From NCBI RefSeq assembly GCF_003044065.1, contig NZ_PZJJ01000005.1:62001-126000 (forward strand): a stretch of 64,000 nucleotides of DNA, read 5' to 3'. A program made the translations under genes and the position numbers. Below the pieces are notes generated by a model. That model had not been told where the DNA came from and made no database searches. It saw only the letters and a list, made by a program, of their open reading frames with translations. Numbering within the stretch: position 1 is the stretch's first letter; every line of letters begins with the position of its first letter. The stretch is from Alkalicoccus saliphilus. Lineage in GTDB: Bacteria; Bacillota; Bacilli; Bacillales; Salisediminibacteriaceae. Below are positions 48,457-57,724 of this stretch, piece after piece.

Positions 48457-49661
48457 TTTGTTTTCCCCGTCAGACCGGCAGCTGCATCGAGTATAAGTTC
48501 TGCGGCTTTAGTCTTGGATGTCAGCGGTATTTCCTGAGGTGGAAGGGCTTTAAAGAATAAGGTAAGTGCGTTAGTATCCCCCTGAAATCCGGAGCCCGCT
48601 TCTATTACAGAATTGGCACAGATCATATCGGCATTTTTTTTATTCAGTTTTTCTTCAGCATAACGTGCAATGTCCTGGGTTTCTGCTGCAAAACCGACAA
48701 GTACCTGATCTTTTTTTCTGCTCCCGAGTTCCTGAAGGATATCTTTCGTGCGTTCCATTTCGATACTTAAAGGGCGGTCCGATTTTTTAACTTTATGGGC
48801 CGTAGTTTCAGCGGGAGTGTAATCGGAAACCGCTGCCGCTTTGATAATTATATCCATTCTTTCAGCTTCAGACATGACTGCATTGTACATATCTTCAGCT
48901 GACTGTACATTAATTCTGCGAACCCCGTGCGGGTCCGGAAGGGAAACGGGGCCTGCTATAAGCGTTACGTCCGCTCCTCTTGCAGCAGCCTCCCCGGCGA
49001 TGGCAAAGCCCATTTTTCCAGAAGACCTGTTGGAGAGAAACCGTACAGGGTCGAGCACTTCCTGGGTAGGTCCTGCTGTAACAAGTACTTTTTTTCCGTG
49101 CCACTCCGGATGGCTCTGTTTAGTGAAATGATAATTCACCATGGCCAGAAGATCCTCCGGTTCTGCCATTCTGCCTTTCCCTGTATATCCGCAGGCCAGA
49201 TATCCTTCGTCGGGTTCCACAAAATAATATCCGTCTTTCTCCAGCTGCTGCATATTGCGCAGAACCGCAGGATGAGCGTACATATGTACATTCATAGCCG
49301 GAGCGATATAAACGGGAGCTGTTGCTGCAAGCAGAGTGGTGGTGACCATGTCATCAGCTATACCGTTCGCAAGCTTACCTATAATATTCGCTGAAGCAGG
49401 TGCTACAAAGATCAGGTCCGCCCAGTCTGCCACATCAATGTGGGCGATGCCTGCAGGATCCGGTTCAGTAAACGTATCAGTATAAACATGATCTCTTGAA
49501 AGTGCCTGAAATGTCAGAGGTGTAACAAATTCCTGGGCATGAGGCGTCATCAGAACTTTCACCTCGTACCCTGCCTGTACTAATTTGGAAGTTAAAGCCG
49601 CTGCTTTGAAAGCCGCTATTCCTCCCGAAACTGCCAAGAGCACTCTTTTTTTCCTCTCCAT
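48453..49661 (-). CDS. coaBC: CoaBC: PPC decarboxylase/PPC synthetase
   Basis: Bifunctional enzyme for two steps of CoA synthesis. 402 residues: N-terminal flavoprotein CoaC with LLAVSGGIAAFKA, HIDVADWADL and the catalytic PAMNVHMYAHP, then CoaB (from about 190) with VLVTAGPTQEVLDPVRFLSNRSSG and KAAAVSDYTP. ATG at 49661 behind GGAGGGG. Follows rpoZ and its terminator. Confidence 0.96.
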   Translation of the reverse strand: MERKKRVLLAVSGGIAAFKAAALTSKLVQAGYEVKVLMTPHAQEFVTPLTFQALSRDHVYTDTFTEPDPAGIAHIDVADWADLIFVAPASANIIGKLANGIADDMVTTTLLAATAPVYIAPAMNVHMYAHPAVLRNMQQLEKDGYYFVEPDEGYLACGYTGKGRMAEPEDLLAMVNYHFTKQSHPEWHGKKVLVTAGPTQEVLDPVRFLSNRSSGKMGFAIAGEAAARGADVTLIAGPVSLPDPHGVRRINVQSAEDMYNAVMSEAERMDIIIKAAAVSDYTPAETTAHKVKKSDRPLSIEMERTKDILQELGSRKKDQVLVGFAAETQDIARYAEEKLNKKNADMICANSVIEAGSGFQGDTNALTLFFKALPPQEIPLTSKTKAAELILDAAAGLTGKTK

Positions 49662-49717
49662 ATGCCATTCCCCTCCGTAGATTTTGTCATCAGCAGATTC
49701 AGCTGAAACCAAAAGAA

Positions 49718-49742
49718 AAACGATCTGATGCTCAGATCGTTT
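49718..49742 (-). terminator. Terminator overlapping the rpoZ stop
   Basis: AAACGATCTGA (49718-49728) pairs perfectly with TCAGATCGTTT (49732-49742); a U-rich run follows on the minus strand. The rpoZ stop codon lies in the stem. Read-through to coaBC is possible. Confidence 0.85.
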
Positions 49743-49956
49743 CCTTTACGTCATCTTCGTTTAGTTCAAAACTCAGCTGTTCTGCATCAATTTCTTCCAG
49801 AGCCATACCTACATAATTAACGGATTTGGCACCATCCGGCTGATTGAACTTTTCTGGATGCTCACGAAGCTGGCGCGCCCGCTGGGCAGAAACCGTCACA
49901 AGCGTGTACTTCGAGTTAATCTTTGTTTGTAATGAATCGATCGATGGCTGAAGCAT
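49732..49956 (-). CDS. rpoZ: RNA polymerase omega subunit
   Basis: Omega assists assembly of RNA polymerase. 74 residues starting [20 protein letters not shown], with [10 protein letters not shown] and [10 protein letters not shown], the core motifs. ATG at 49956 is used by homology to the B. subtilis N-terminus; GAGGAG lies 11 bases upstream, a little far. Nine bases after the gmk stop. Confidence 0.95.
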   Translation of the reverse strand: MLQPSIDSLQTKINSKYTLVTVSAQRARQLREHPEKFNQPDGAKSVNYVGMALEEIDAEQLSFELNEDDVKETI

Positions 49957-49964
49957 CGTTTTAA

Positions 49965-50576
49965 TCACTCCTCGGCTAGTTGTTTATATTGATGAATCAA
50001 ACGGTCTTTTTTACAGTTTTCAGCAGTAACAATAGATTTTATACGTTCTACCGCCAGTTCCACTTTATCATTTTCCACGACATAATCGTAATTATCCATT
50101 AAGTCAATTTCTTCTTTGGCCACAGTCATACGGCTGTCGATGAGGTCGCCTGTTTCAGTTCCACGTCCTTCAATACGATTCCTCAGTTCATGCAGGCTCG
50201 GGGGCATAAGAAAAATAAATACGCCTTCTGGAAAACTTTCTTTAACCTGAAGAGCTCCCTGGACTTCAATTTCAAGGATAACGTCGTGTCCTTTATTGAT
50301 CATTTCTTCAACATACGTGCGGGGTGTTCCATAATAGTTATTTACGTACTTTGCATGTTCAAGCATTTCTCCTTCACGGATCATGCGCTCGAATTCTTCT
50401 TTAGATTTGAAAAAATAGTTCACCCCGTCCACTTCCCCTTCACGCGGACTGCGTGTAGTTGCAGAAACGGAATATTTAATGTCTGTATCCTGCTCTCTTA
50501 AGGCACCACAAACTGTCCCTTTGCCCACCCCGGAAGGTCCGGAGAGGACGATGAGCAATCCTTTTTCACGCTTCAT
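49965..50576 (-). CDS. gmk: Guanylate kinase
   Basis: Phosphorylates GMP to GDP; the product pool also matters for (p)ppGpp. 203 residues: P-loop [30 protein letters not shown] (GMP site), ILEIEVQGA and the LID region. Order remA-gmk-rpoZ is standard for Bacilli. Confidence 0.97.
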   Translation of the reverse strand: MKREKGLLIVLSGPSGVGKGTVCGALREQDTDIKYSVSATTRSPREGEVDGVNYFFKSKEEFERMIREGEMLEHAKYVNNYYGTPRTYVEEMINKGHDVILEIEVQGALQVKESFPEGVFIFLMPPSLHELRNRIEGRGTETGDLIDSRMTVAKEEIDLMDNYDYVVENDKVELAVERIKSIVTAENCKKDRLIHQYKQLAEE

Positions 50577-50644
50577 TCTTTTCCTCCACTTAGTACAGTA
50601 TTATCGTAGTATAGCACGGGGAGCTCAGCTCCGTCACGGTCTTT

Positions 50645-50908
50645 CTATTCTTCCGTAGCATCTTCCTTACTCGTAATTACTCGCTGAGCAACCGTTTCCG
50701 GCTGTACTGCAGAAAGTATAACGTGATCACTGTCAGCTATTATAACCGCTCTCGTACGTCTCCCATAGGTCGCATCAACGAGCATATTTCGGTCGCGGGC
50801 GTCTGAAATGATTCTTTTTATCGGAGCCGATTCCGGGCTCACAATAGAAATTATGCGGTTTGCTGATACAATATTGCCAAAGCCTATGTTTATAAGTTTA
50901 ATATCCAC
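50645..50908 (-). CDS. remA: Biofilm regulator RemA (YlzA)
   Basis: RemA is a DNA-binding ring-forming regulator that activates biofilm matrix genes in B. subtilis (DUF370). 87 residues: [22 protein letters not shown] and [20 protein letters not shown] are almost invariant. Start is GTG at 50908 ([11 protein letters not shown]), eight bases after GAGGAG; the longer frame upstream overlaps yicC. Between yicC and gmk. Confidence 0.94.
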   Translation of the reverse strand: MDIKLINIGFGNIVSANRIISIVSPESAPIKRIISDARDRNMLVDATYGRRTRAVIIADSDHVILSAVQPETVAQRVITSKEDATEE

Positions 50909-50927
50909 TGAAAGATCTCCTCTTTTC

Positions 50928-51803
50928 CTATTCAATATTCTGCACCTGCTCTCTGAGCTTTTCGATCTCATCTTTCATTTCCACAGCGAGGGCGCCTGTT
51001 TCTGCTGAAGCTGCTTTTGAACCGATCGTATTTACTTCACGGTTCAGCTCCTGAAGAAGAAAGTCCAGTTTTCTTCCAACAGCTCCCTCTGCTTCGAGAG
51101 TATTTAAAAACTGCCCGATGTGACTTTCGATTCTTATAAGCTCTTCTTCTATATCCGCTTTTTCCACGTGCACAGCAACTTCTGTCAAAAGGCGGCTTTC
51201 ATCCACTTCCACCCCTGATAAAAATTCCTCTGCACGCTGACGCAGACGCTCATAAACTGTTTTTTTAGTCAGAGGAGCCTCCATGCTTATCCTTTCTGTC
51301 AACTGCCGGAGTCGATCTGTTTTTTTCTGCAGATCCTCCTTAAGCAGTCTGCCTTCCATCCGGCGCATTTTCATCACTTCCCGGGCAGCCTCAGTTACAC
51401 AGCCGCTGAGTTCTTCCGCCAGCAGTTCCGAATCTGCTTCCGGTTGTTTCATATAGACGATGTCACTATGCTGAAGCATGGCTGCTGCCGGAAAATCCTC
51501 GGCTGATCCCGTTGCTTCCTTCAATTCATCAAACTTCTTTTGAAATTGTGTAAGCAGGGGCCAGTTAATATGTACTTCACCAGGTGAACCTTCTGATTCA
51601 AGGTACACCGAAACTTCCACTTTTCCGCGAAGAATGTCAGAGGCCGACCACCGGCGGACTTTCTCTTCCATGAAACTCCACTGTTTTGGAAGTTTAACGC
51701 TGACATCAGAAAATCGATGATTAACAGCCCTAATTTCGACTGTCACCCGACCGTGGCTGATTTGTTTCACTGAGCGGCCAAATCCGGTCATACTTCTCAC
51801 CAT
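50928..51803 (-). CDS. yloC: YicC/YloC family endoribonuclease
   Basis: YicC-family RNase; the B. subtilis (YloC) and E. coli proteins have reported endoribonuclease activity. 291 residues: [10 protein letters not shown] at the start, [18 protein letters not shown] and the C-terminal [19 protein letters not shown], both family signatures (YicC_N and DUF1732). ATG at 51803; ribosome site weak. Divergent from rqcH, 257 bases apart. The yloB gene normally near is missing. Confidence 0.93.
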   Translation of the reverse strand: MVRSMTGFGRSVKQISHGRVTVEIRAVNHRFSDVSVKLPKQWSFMEEKVRRWSASDILRGKVEVSVYLESEGSPGEVHINWPLLTQFQKKFDELKEATGSAEDFPAAAMLQHSDIVYMKQPEADSELLAEELSGCVTEAAREVMKMRRMEGRLLKEDLQKKTDRLRQLTERISMEAPLTKKTVYERLRQRAEEFLSGVEVDESRLLTEVAVHVEKADIEEELIRIESHIGQFLNTLEAEGAVGRKLDFLLQELNREVNTIGSKAASAETGALAVEMKDEIEKLREQVQNIE

Positions 51804-52060
51804 AGCTATCACATCCACTCTTTTATTCTAACTAATATTTTTATTTTCAACAAGCCCAGCTCATACACAACGTATATTGTGTCCAATCCCCCCGGTAAAT
51901 AATACCGGCTGGCAGTATGTGTTCTGATGAGGAACAGGCTGTATGGACCTTTCACAGAAGCTGTAATACATCTTCGTTTAATCCTACAGCATTTTATACG
52001 GTCCGACAAACGAGTGTCTGTTATAATAGGCTGGTAGTGAAGATAAAGGAGGCACCACAC

Positions 52061-53788
52061 ATGGCTTTTGACGGTATTGCAACACGAGCCGTAACATATG
52101 ACCTGCAGAATAGACTGCAGTCAGGCAGAGTGGTTAAAATCCACCAGCCCTACCCTACCGACCTTGTTATAACGATAAGGGCACAGGGGAAAAATTATCC
52201 GCTTTTTCTATCAGTAAACCCTAATTTCGCCCGCTTTCACTTAACAGATGTGAAATTCCAGAATCCTTCGGAACCCCCGCTTTTCTGTATGGTCCTCCGA
52301 AAGCATCTGGAAGGGGCTGTAATCGAATCATTTGAACAGACAGGACTGGAACGGGTAGTAACGATATCCTTCAAAGGAAGAAACGAACTTGGGGACGTTT
52401 CCTACAAAAAGCTCATACTGGAACTAATGGGCAGACACAGCAACTTAATATTTCTTGATTCTGAGAACAATACAATCCTGGAAAGTATAAAGCATATTCC
52501 ACCTTCTCTATCACAGTACCGTACGGTACTTCCCGGACGGCCGTACCTTGAACCTCCTCACATGGACAAAAAGAATCCTCTTGAAACTTCGGGTGAAGAG
52601 CTGATACGAGCCGTTGATTTTAACGCGGGTAAAATGGACAAACAGCTGCTTCAGTTATTCAGCGGTTTTTCACCTCAGGTTATACAGGAAATAATTTACC
52701 GCGCCCGATTTTTAAACGCCGATACACTAAGGGATGCTTTCGAATCAGTTATCAACCCTGTAAAGAACTATCAATTTGAATACGGTATAATCACTGAATC
52801 AAACCGGGAAAGTTTTTCTGTTGTGCCTATGCACCATAAACATGGGAACGTATCCACATACGATACTGTCCATGAAATGCTCGACAAATTTTTCACTAAT
52901 AAAGCTGAGCGGGACCGGGTTAAACAGCGTGCTTTTGACCTTGAGCGTCTTTTGAAAAACGAATACGAAAAAAACAAAAAGAAAATCAAAAAACTGGAAA
53001 AAACTTTAAAGGATGCCGACAAAGCCGCTGAGCAGCAGAAATACGGGGAGCTTCTTACAGCTCACATGCATATCGTCCAACCGGGTCAGAAAGAAGTTAC
53101 GGTGGTGGATTATTATGATGAAAATCAAAATGAACTTTCCATTCCTCTTTCTCCAAGAAAATCAGCTTCTGAAAATGCCCAGCAGTATTTTAAAAAATAT
53201 CATAAATTAAAAAATTCTGTGCAGTTTGTACAGAAAGAAATTAAAAATGCAAAAGTAGAAATGGAATATTTCGACCGGCTGCTGCAGCAGATGGAGCTGG
53301 CTTCTTCTGAAGACATCGAGGATATCAGGGAAGAACTGGTTCAGGGTGGATATTTAAAAAAGAAATCCAGCACGCGGAAAAAGAAAAAACAGGATAAGCC
53401 GGTACTGGACCGTTACGTTTCTTCTGCCGGAATTGATCTGTACGTCGGTAAGAACAACAAGCAGAACGAATACTTGACTACTAAAATGGCCCGTCAGGAC
53501 GATACCTGGCTGCACGTGAAAGACATTCCCGGCTCCCACGTACTCATCAGAGATACCGATCCAGATGACGAGACGATAGCTGAGGCTGCGCTTCTAGCCG
53601 CCTACTTTAGTAAAAGCCGCATGTCATCCAACGTACCCGTCGATTTTACACTTATCAGACATGTTAAAAAGCCAAGCGGCGCTAAACCCGGGTTTGTAAC
53701 ATACGACCGACAGACCACTTTATATGTTACCCCGGCAGAGGATACTGTTAGCCAATTAAAACAAAATTTTAAAAAGAAACATTCCTGA
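52061..53788 (+). CDS. rqcH: Ribosome quality control factor RqcH
   Basis: NFACT protein (formerly YloA, fibronectin-binding-like) that adds Ala tails to stalled nascent chains on 50S subunits. 575 residues: NFACT-N (starts MAFDGIATRAVTYDLQNRL), a helical middle with a coiled coil (about 280-350 and 385-410), and the NFACT-R domain with DDTWLHVKDIPGSHVLIR. ATG at 52061 with AAAGGAGG upstream. A TATAAT at 52022 marks a likely promoter, the -35 is weak. Plus strand. Confidence 0.95.
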   Translation: MAFDGIATRAVTYDLQNRLQSGRVVKIHQPYPTDLVITIRAQGKNYPLFLSVNPNFARFHLTDVKFQNPSEPPLFCMVLRKHLEGAVIESFEQTGLERVVTISFKGRNELGDVSYKKLILELMGRHSNLIFLDSENNTILESIKHIPPSLSQYRTVLPGRPYLEPPHMDKKNPLETSGEELIRAVDFNAGKMDKQLLQLFSGFSPQVIQEIIYRARFLNADTLRDAFESVINPVKNYQFEYGIITESNRESFSVVPMHHKHGNVSTYDTVHEMLDKFFTNKAERDRVKQRAFDLERLLKNEYEKNKKKIKKLEKTLKDADKAAEQQKYGELLTAHMHIVQPGQKEVTVVDYYDENQNELSIPLSPRKSASENAQQYFKKYHKLKNSVQFVQKEIKNAKVEMEYFDRLLQQMELASSEDIEDIREELVQGGYLKKKSSTRKKKKQDKPVLDRYVSSAGIDLYVGKNNKQNEYLTTKMARQDDTWLHVKDIPGSHVLIRDTDPDDETIAEAALLAAYFSKSRMSSNVPVDFTLIRHVKKPSGAKPGFVTYDRQTTLYVTPAEDTVSQLKQNFKKKHS

Positions 53789-53819
53789 AACTGCCTAATG
53801 GTTAACTGAAACGCTAATT

Positions 53820-53898
53820 CCACCTGCCCACTGTTTACGGCTCGAAACATTTGACTGCCTGAACACTCAGACAGTTTCGAAAAGTAATTGCAGGGTGG
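53820..53898. repeat. Nested inverted-repeat structure after rqcH
   Basis: Outer arms CCACCTGC / GCAGGGTGG (one bulge), then CGAAAC / GTTTCG, then ACTGcCTGA / TCAGaCAGT around a four-base loop. It could fold into one long imperfect stem. No U-run, so not a plain terminator. Confidence 0.5.
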
Positions 53899-53986
53899 AT
53901 GAATAATAACGGCGGAGAAGATGCAGGAAAGAATCCCTTTTTTCGCCCAGAGATAAAGGAAGCTCCAGGTACAGTGACTTAATTAA

Positions 53987-54031
53987 CAGAGGAAAGGCCT
54001 GTCAGATATTGTCTGTCAGGCCTTTCCTCTG
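53987..54031. terminator. Long hairpin, possible rqcH terminator
   Basis: A perfect 15-base arm pair CAGAGGAAAGGCCTG / CAGGCCTTTCCTCTG with inner CAGA/TCTG. The 3' arm is pyrimidine-rich but no clear U-run follows, so termination is only probable. It lies about 200 bases after rqcH. Confidence 0.55.
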
Positions 54032-54279
54032 TTGAAAAACTATGTACCAGTATACCTTTTCTGCTTCCGGTTGGTTCAGCAGCGGTGGAAAATCTATTTA
54101 TGGCGATTAATGAAGCAGCATAAAATTATGGCCTTCACAGACCGCAGAAAAAATGTATCAGCCGAAACACATAATGAACGCGCTCGGTTTGTGACAGTCA
54201 GTTTCCATAAATACATTAGAGCAGATGCTTCAACTTTGAGACAGAACTATCCAGGAACGGAATCTGTTTATACTGTGAG

Positions 54280-54468
54280 TTAATCCTGTTTATAATCCGA
54301 TTTTTTTACCTTCGTGTCCACTTTCATATTTGCTATCAGCGTAATAATTATCATAGCCGGAAGAATCCATACCGGCATTTCAAAGAACATGTTCAGCACT
54401 ATATACAGTATAACCGGGATGAGCAGCGAAAATCCCAGCATAAGCAGCTGTTTTCTTTTTTCAGACAT
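54280..54468 (-). CDS. Small two-helix membrane protein
   Basis: Not recognised. 62 residues: a basic start (MSEKRKQLLMLGFSL), two membrane segments (about 9-28, LLIPVILYIVLNMFF, and 32-47, VWILPAMIIITLIANM), and a charged tail (KVDTKVKKSDYKQD). GGGAGA lies five to six bases before the ATG. Minus strand between rqcH and the DUF3891 gene. Real by ribosome site and topology, function unknown. Confidence 0.65.
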   Translation of the reverse strand: MSEKRKQLLMLGFSLLIPVILYIVLNMFFEMPVWILPAMIIITLIANMKVDTKVKKSDYKQD

Positions 54469-54679
54469 AGTATCTCCCTTTACTACAAATTTTGTTCTTT
54501 ATCACTTTAACAGAAATTATTCCGGGAGACTATAAAACGCTTTTAAGCCGGATTAAAAGCTCCTTCGTACAGCTCTCATGTATAAGGCAGGCGCTTGATT
54601 ATTTACTTGTAAAACACTACAGTAAAAGTATTACAATTTATGTATAAAAAAGTATATCCCTTTTTGAAGGAGGAAACTG

Positions 54680-55444
54680 ATGATTATTCGCGACGATTCG
54701 ACTCATTTTATTATGATTACCCAGGAGGACCATGCTGTAGTTTCCGGTGATATGGCCGCAGCCTGGAATACACAGTTCCTTGCCTCATTGAAACGCGTCG
54801 AAGATATGGTGATCTCGGTCTATAGCCATGATAAAGCCTGGAAAGAAATCGACGCTGCGCCTTTTTATAACGATACGGTAAAACGCCCCTTTTCTTTTAT
54901 CGACTATCCAGTAAGGCCGAAATTAATACATTATAAACATGGCATTGACCTTGTCGAATCCACAAACCTTTACGCCGGTCTGCTGAACAGCCTTCATTAC
55001 TGTTCCCTCGTGGATGCTCAGGATCCCAGCAGTAAATCGTTTTTTGAAAACGAAAAGCTGCGGCAGAAACGAATTAAAGATAAACTCGGGATTACCGGGA
55101 TAGAACATACGGCGGATATCGAAGACCATTTTCAACTGCTTCAGCTGTGTGACAGCTTATCGCTTTTTATCTGTATGAACAGCCCAGGAACAGAAAAGGT
55201 TTATTATAATAACCGGGATGGATTTAAAAATTCACACAAATTCCCTTTTACAAATGGGCAGGATATTACTGCTGCCTGGAAGACGAATAAAGATCTCCAA
55301 ATAAATCCCTTTCCTTTCAATCAAAACTTCAGCACGACACTCCGTTTCAGATCAGTTGATAAAAAGTCAGTAGAGGGAAACGGATTAATGTATGCTTGGC
55401 AGGAGGCTGTACCGGAAGATCATGTAATCACGATACAATGCTGA
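54680..55444 (+). CDS. DUF3891 family protein
   Basis: 254 residues matching the DUF3891 family, unknown function. Visible features: MIIRDDSTHFIMITQEDHAVVSG at the start, VYSHDKAWKEIDAAP, FSFIDYPVRPKL and LQLCDSLSLFICMN. The His and Asp positions in QEDHA, SHD and LCDSLS recall HD-type hydrolase cores, but that is inference. ATG behind AAGGAGG. No signal peptide or membrane segment. Single gene on the plus strand, ending toward yuiF at a hairpin. Confidence 0.75.
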   Translation: MIIRDDSTHFIMITQEDHAVVSGDMAAAWNTQFLASLKRVEDMVISVYSHDKAWKEIDAAPFYNDTVKRPFSFIDYPVRPKLIHYKHGIDLVESTNLYAGLLNSLHYCSLVDAQDPSSKSFFENEKLRQKRIKDKLGITGIEHTADIEDHFQLLQLCDSLSLFICMNSPGTEKVYYNNRDGFKNSHKFPFTNGQDITAAWKTNKDLQINPFPFNQNFSTTLRFRSVDKKSVEGNGLMYAWQEAVPEDHVITIQC

Positions 55445-55736
55445 CGATAGTGATTTTTAAAACGGGGTGCTCCATGAGAGAAGCGCAGCTGCTTTTTAAA
55501 AGACAGCTATGTTAAAGTTTGAGGTTGTCCGGTGGGAACTTCACCTCCATCCGAATGCCTCCCCCATGGAACGAAATCGCTCCTCTTAATTTTCAACATA
55601 GGAAAAGCCTGTCAAGACTAGTTGACAGGCTTTCAACGTATTAATGAAGTTTTTCTTGTAAACTTTTAGTTTTATCTCCAGCGAATATTTTTATGCATTT
55701 CCTGCTGGAATCGGCAGGATATACTCTCCGATTTCT
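55445..55736. other. Intergenic stretch with inverted repeats
   Basis: About 290 bases, no gene. CTATGTTAAA (near 55507) and TTTCAACATAG (near 55591) are inverted and bracket a segment with GGTG/CACC. The first string also occurs near 6535. A strong hairpin follows at 55604-55633. Confidence 0.5.
55604..55633. terminator. Hairpin between convergent genes
   Basis: Perfect AAAGCCTGTCAA / TTGACAGGCTTT, six-base loop, between the DUF3891 gene and the yuiF-type transporter, which converge. Flanks are A/U-rich only weakly; likely bidirectional. Confidence 0.65.
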
Positions 55737-57083
55737 TCACAGCAGCATTGCCGCTGCCCAGCCTAAAATAAGCAGTGGGATGTTAAAGTGAAGAAATGTA
55801 GGAACTACTGTATCCCAAATATGATTGTGCTGTCCGTCAGCATTTAAACCTGCGGTTGGTCCCAATGTACTGTCGGATGCAGGACTGCCGGCATCACCTA
55901 AAGCACCGGCTGTCCCTATAAGAGCAATAACGGCCATTTCAGAAAAACCGAGTGAAGCTGCAAGAGGAACAAATATAGCAGCAAGAATGGGGACGGTCGC
56001 AAAAGAAGAACCAATTCCCATCGTTATAAAGAGACCAATCAGAAGCATAGCAATCGCTGCAAGGCCTGTTCTTCCTTCAAACCAGCCGGAAGCTCCTTCA
56101 ACAAGCAGATCTACGTGCCCGGATTCTCTGATGACTTCAGCAAAGCCTCCGGCTGTTATCATGACAAAACCAATAAAAGCAAGCATTTTCATACCATTCG
56201 TCAGCAGTTCATCCGCTTCCTGCAGTGTAAATTTTTTCGTCACATGAAGTACTCCAAAGTATACATACAGTATTACAAGACCTGTGAATACTCCCAATAT
56301 CATCGAACCGGAAGTTACCTGTGCAACGAGAACAGCTGTAATAGCCCCGAGGCCGACGAGTACTCCGGCTGTAGAAACCGGACGCTGCGGTGCCTGCTCG
56401 TTTTCTGCAGTCAGTTCTTTGTCCGCATATTTTCTGGGCTTCCGGTAACTGAACAACACGGCGAAAACGAGGCCCAGGAGCATTCCTGTCACGGGAAGAA
56501 TCATGGCAAATGGAATATCTGATGGATTGATCGCCATCCCGCTCGCTTCCATGTTTTCAGCAATTGTTCCGTGAAATATTAACCCGTACCCTGCCGGGAT
56601 TAATATATAAGGCGCTTTTAAACCGAAAGTCAGTGCTGTGGCTGCTGCTCTCCGGTCCACTGCGAGCTCATTAAATACTTTTAGAAGCGGCGGAATCAGC
56701 AAAGGTATAAAAGCAATGTGGACGGGAACGAGATTTTGTGAAAAACAGGCAATAAGAGCAATGATAAAAAGCATCAGAACTTTTGTCAGTGATTTTCTTC
56801 TTGCTTCCCCTTCCCTGCCCACCAATTTCACAGCTGCGCGAACCATCAAATCCGGAAGACCCGTAAAACTTACTGCAATGGCAAAAGCACCTAACAAGCC
56901 ATAGCTCAGTGCTATTTCCGCATTTGTCCCGAGTCCTGCACTAAAAATTTCTATAGTTTCTGTGAGCGACATGCCTGCTGTTAACCCACCCGCTATAGCT
57001 CCGAACAGCAGTGCCAGCACAACGTGCACTCTTGAAAGACTTAAAATAATCATTACTAAGACAGCTACAATTACAGCATTCAT
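55737..57083 (-). CDS. NhaC-type / YuiF-like transporter
   Basis: Membrane transporter of the ion transporter superfamily, Na+/H+ antiporter (NhaC-like) family, close to B. subtilis YuiF, which has been reported to import histidine. So the substrate may be an amino acid rather than Na+. 448 residues with about 11-12 membrane segments; GDAGSPASDSTLGPTAGLNADG near the C-terminus is a family motif. ATG at 57083 behind GGGGGAG. Single gene on the minus strand. Confidence 0.8.
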   Translation of the reverse strand: MNAVIVAVLVMIILSLSRVHVVLALLFGAIAGGLTAGMSLTETIEIFSAGLGTNAEIALSYGLLGAFAIAVSFTGLPDLMVRAAVKLVGREGEARRKSLTKVLMLFIIALIACFSQNLVPVHIAFIPLLIPPLLKVFNELAVDRRAAATALTFGLKAPYILIPAGYGLIFHGTIAENMEASGMAINPSDIPFAMILPVTGMLLGLVFAVLFSYRKPRKYADKELTAENEQAPQRPVSTAGVLVGLGAITAVLVAQVTSGSMILGVFTGLVILYVYFGVLHVTKKFTLQEADELLTNGMKMLAFIGFVMITAGGFAEVIRESGHVDLLVEGASGWFEGRTGLAAIAMLLIGLFITMGIGSSFATVPILAAIFVPLAASLGFSEMAVIALIGTAGALGDAGSPASDSTLGPTAGLNADGQHNHIWDTVVPTFLHFNIPLLILGWAAAMLL

Positions 57084-57311
57084 TAACAATAACTCCCCCG
57101 GTACTTTAGTTTGATAAATCACTAATGGAAAAAAGACTTATTGAGAATACCACGGGTTTTCAGGTGCGTCAAATGCTTTTTTAGGAGCTGGGTCGTTCGA
57201 AGAGACAGTACCTTTCTGCTTTCTTTTATTACTTTATGTATGGAAGGAACTGACGGTAATACCGAATATTTATAGAAACTTAGGCATCACTATTCAAAAG
57301 CAAATTTCTCT

Positions 57312-57620
57312 TCACTTTACATACAGCCACCAAATGATGATATACACATGAAGAAACACCAGATAACGTGCACTCCATGAACCTTCCAGAAGTTCCTTCC
57401 AAAAGTAATGCAGTATCCCCACTTCAACCGGCCTGTTCATAATAAATAGAAATAATGTTAAAGGAAGTATCATGATCAATACGGAAACAAAAAAAGAGGA
57501 AACTATTTTATTTCCACTATAAACGGTAATAAATGCTTTAAAAATCGTAAGAGCTGTGAGCAGGACATAAAGACTCCAGCCCAGAATTGATAATAAACTG
57601 TCCATAACTAATCCACTCAC
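57312..57620 (-). CDS. Small three-helix membrane protein
   Basis: Not recognised. 102 residues with three membrane segments (about 10-32, 38-60 and 84-101), ending FLHVYIIIWWLYVK. AGCGGGAGG is upstream but is very close to the GTG at 57620 and far from an ATG five codons on, so the start is unsure. It is divergent from nhaP (105 bases apart) and could share its regulatory region. Confidence 0.5.
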   Translation of the reverse strand: MSGLVMDSLLSILGWSLYVLLTALTIFKAFITVYSGNKIVSSFFVSVLIMILPLTLFLFIMNRPVEVGILHYFWKELLEGSWSARYLVFLHVYIIIWWLYVK

Positions 57621-57676
57621 TCCTCCCGCTGTAATTTAAAATAACATCTGCCGTACCCATGCCCTTTGCACTGGTG

Positions 57677-57696
57677 TCAGATTATCATTAATCTGA
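57677..57696. promoter_or_regulatory. Inverted repeat upstream of nhaP
   Basis: Perfect 8-base arms TCAGATTA-TCAT-TAATCTGA, 28 bases before the antiporter start and between the two divergent genes. Size fits an operator for a dimeric regulator, or a short leader hairpin. Confidence 0.4.
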
Positions 57697-57724
57697 AGCA
57701 TACTGTCAGTCTCAAGGAGGGATA

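Larger units (their letters stand above)
53789..54279. other. Gene-free gap with structured elements
   Basis: About 490 bases after rqcH. It contains a nested inverted-repeat structure (53820-53898) and a long perfect hairpin (53987-54031). An 83-codon plus-strand frame at its end has no ribosome site or family and is not called. Confidence 0.6.

Noticed and set aside
54032-54283. 83-codon plus-strand frame
   Set aside because: Starts next to a hairpin arm, no ribosome site, mixed composition, no family.
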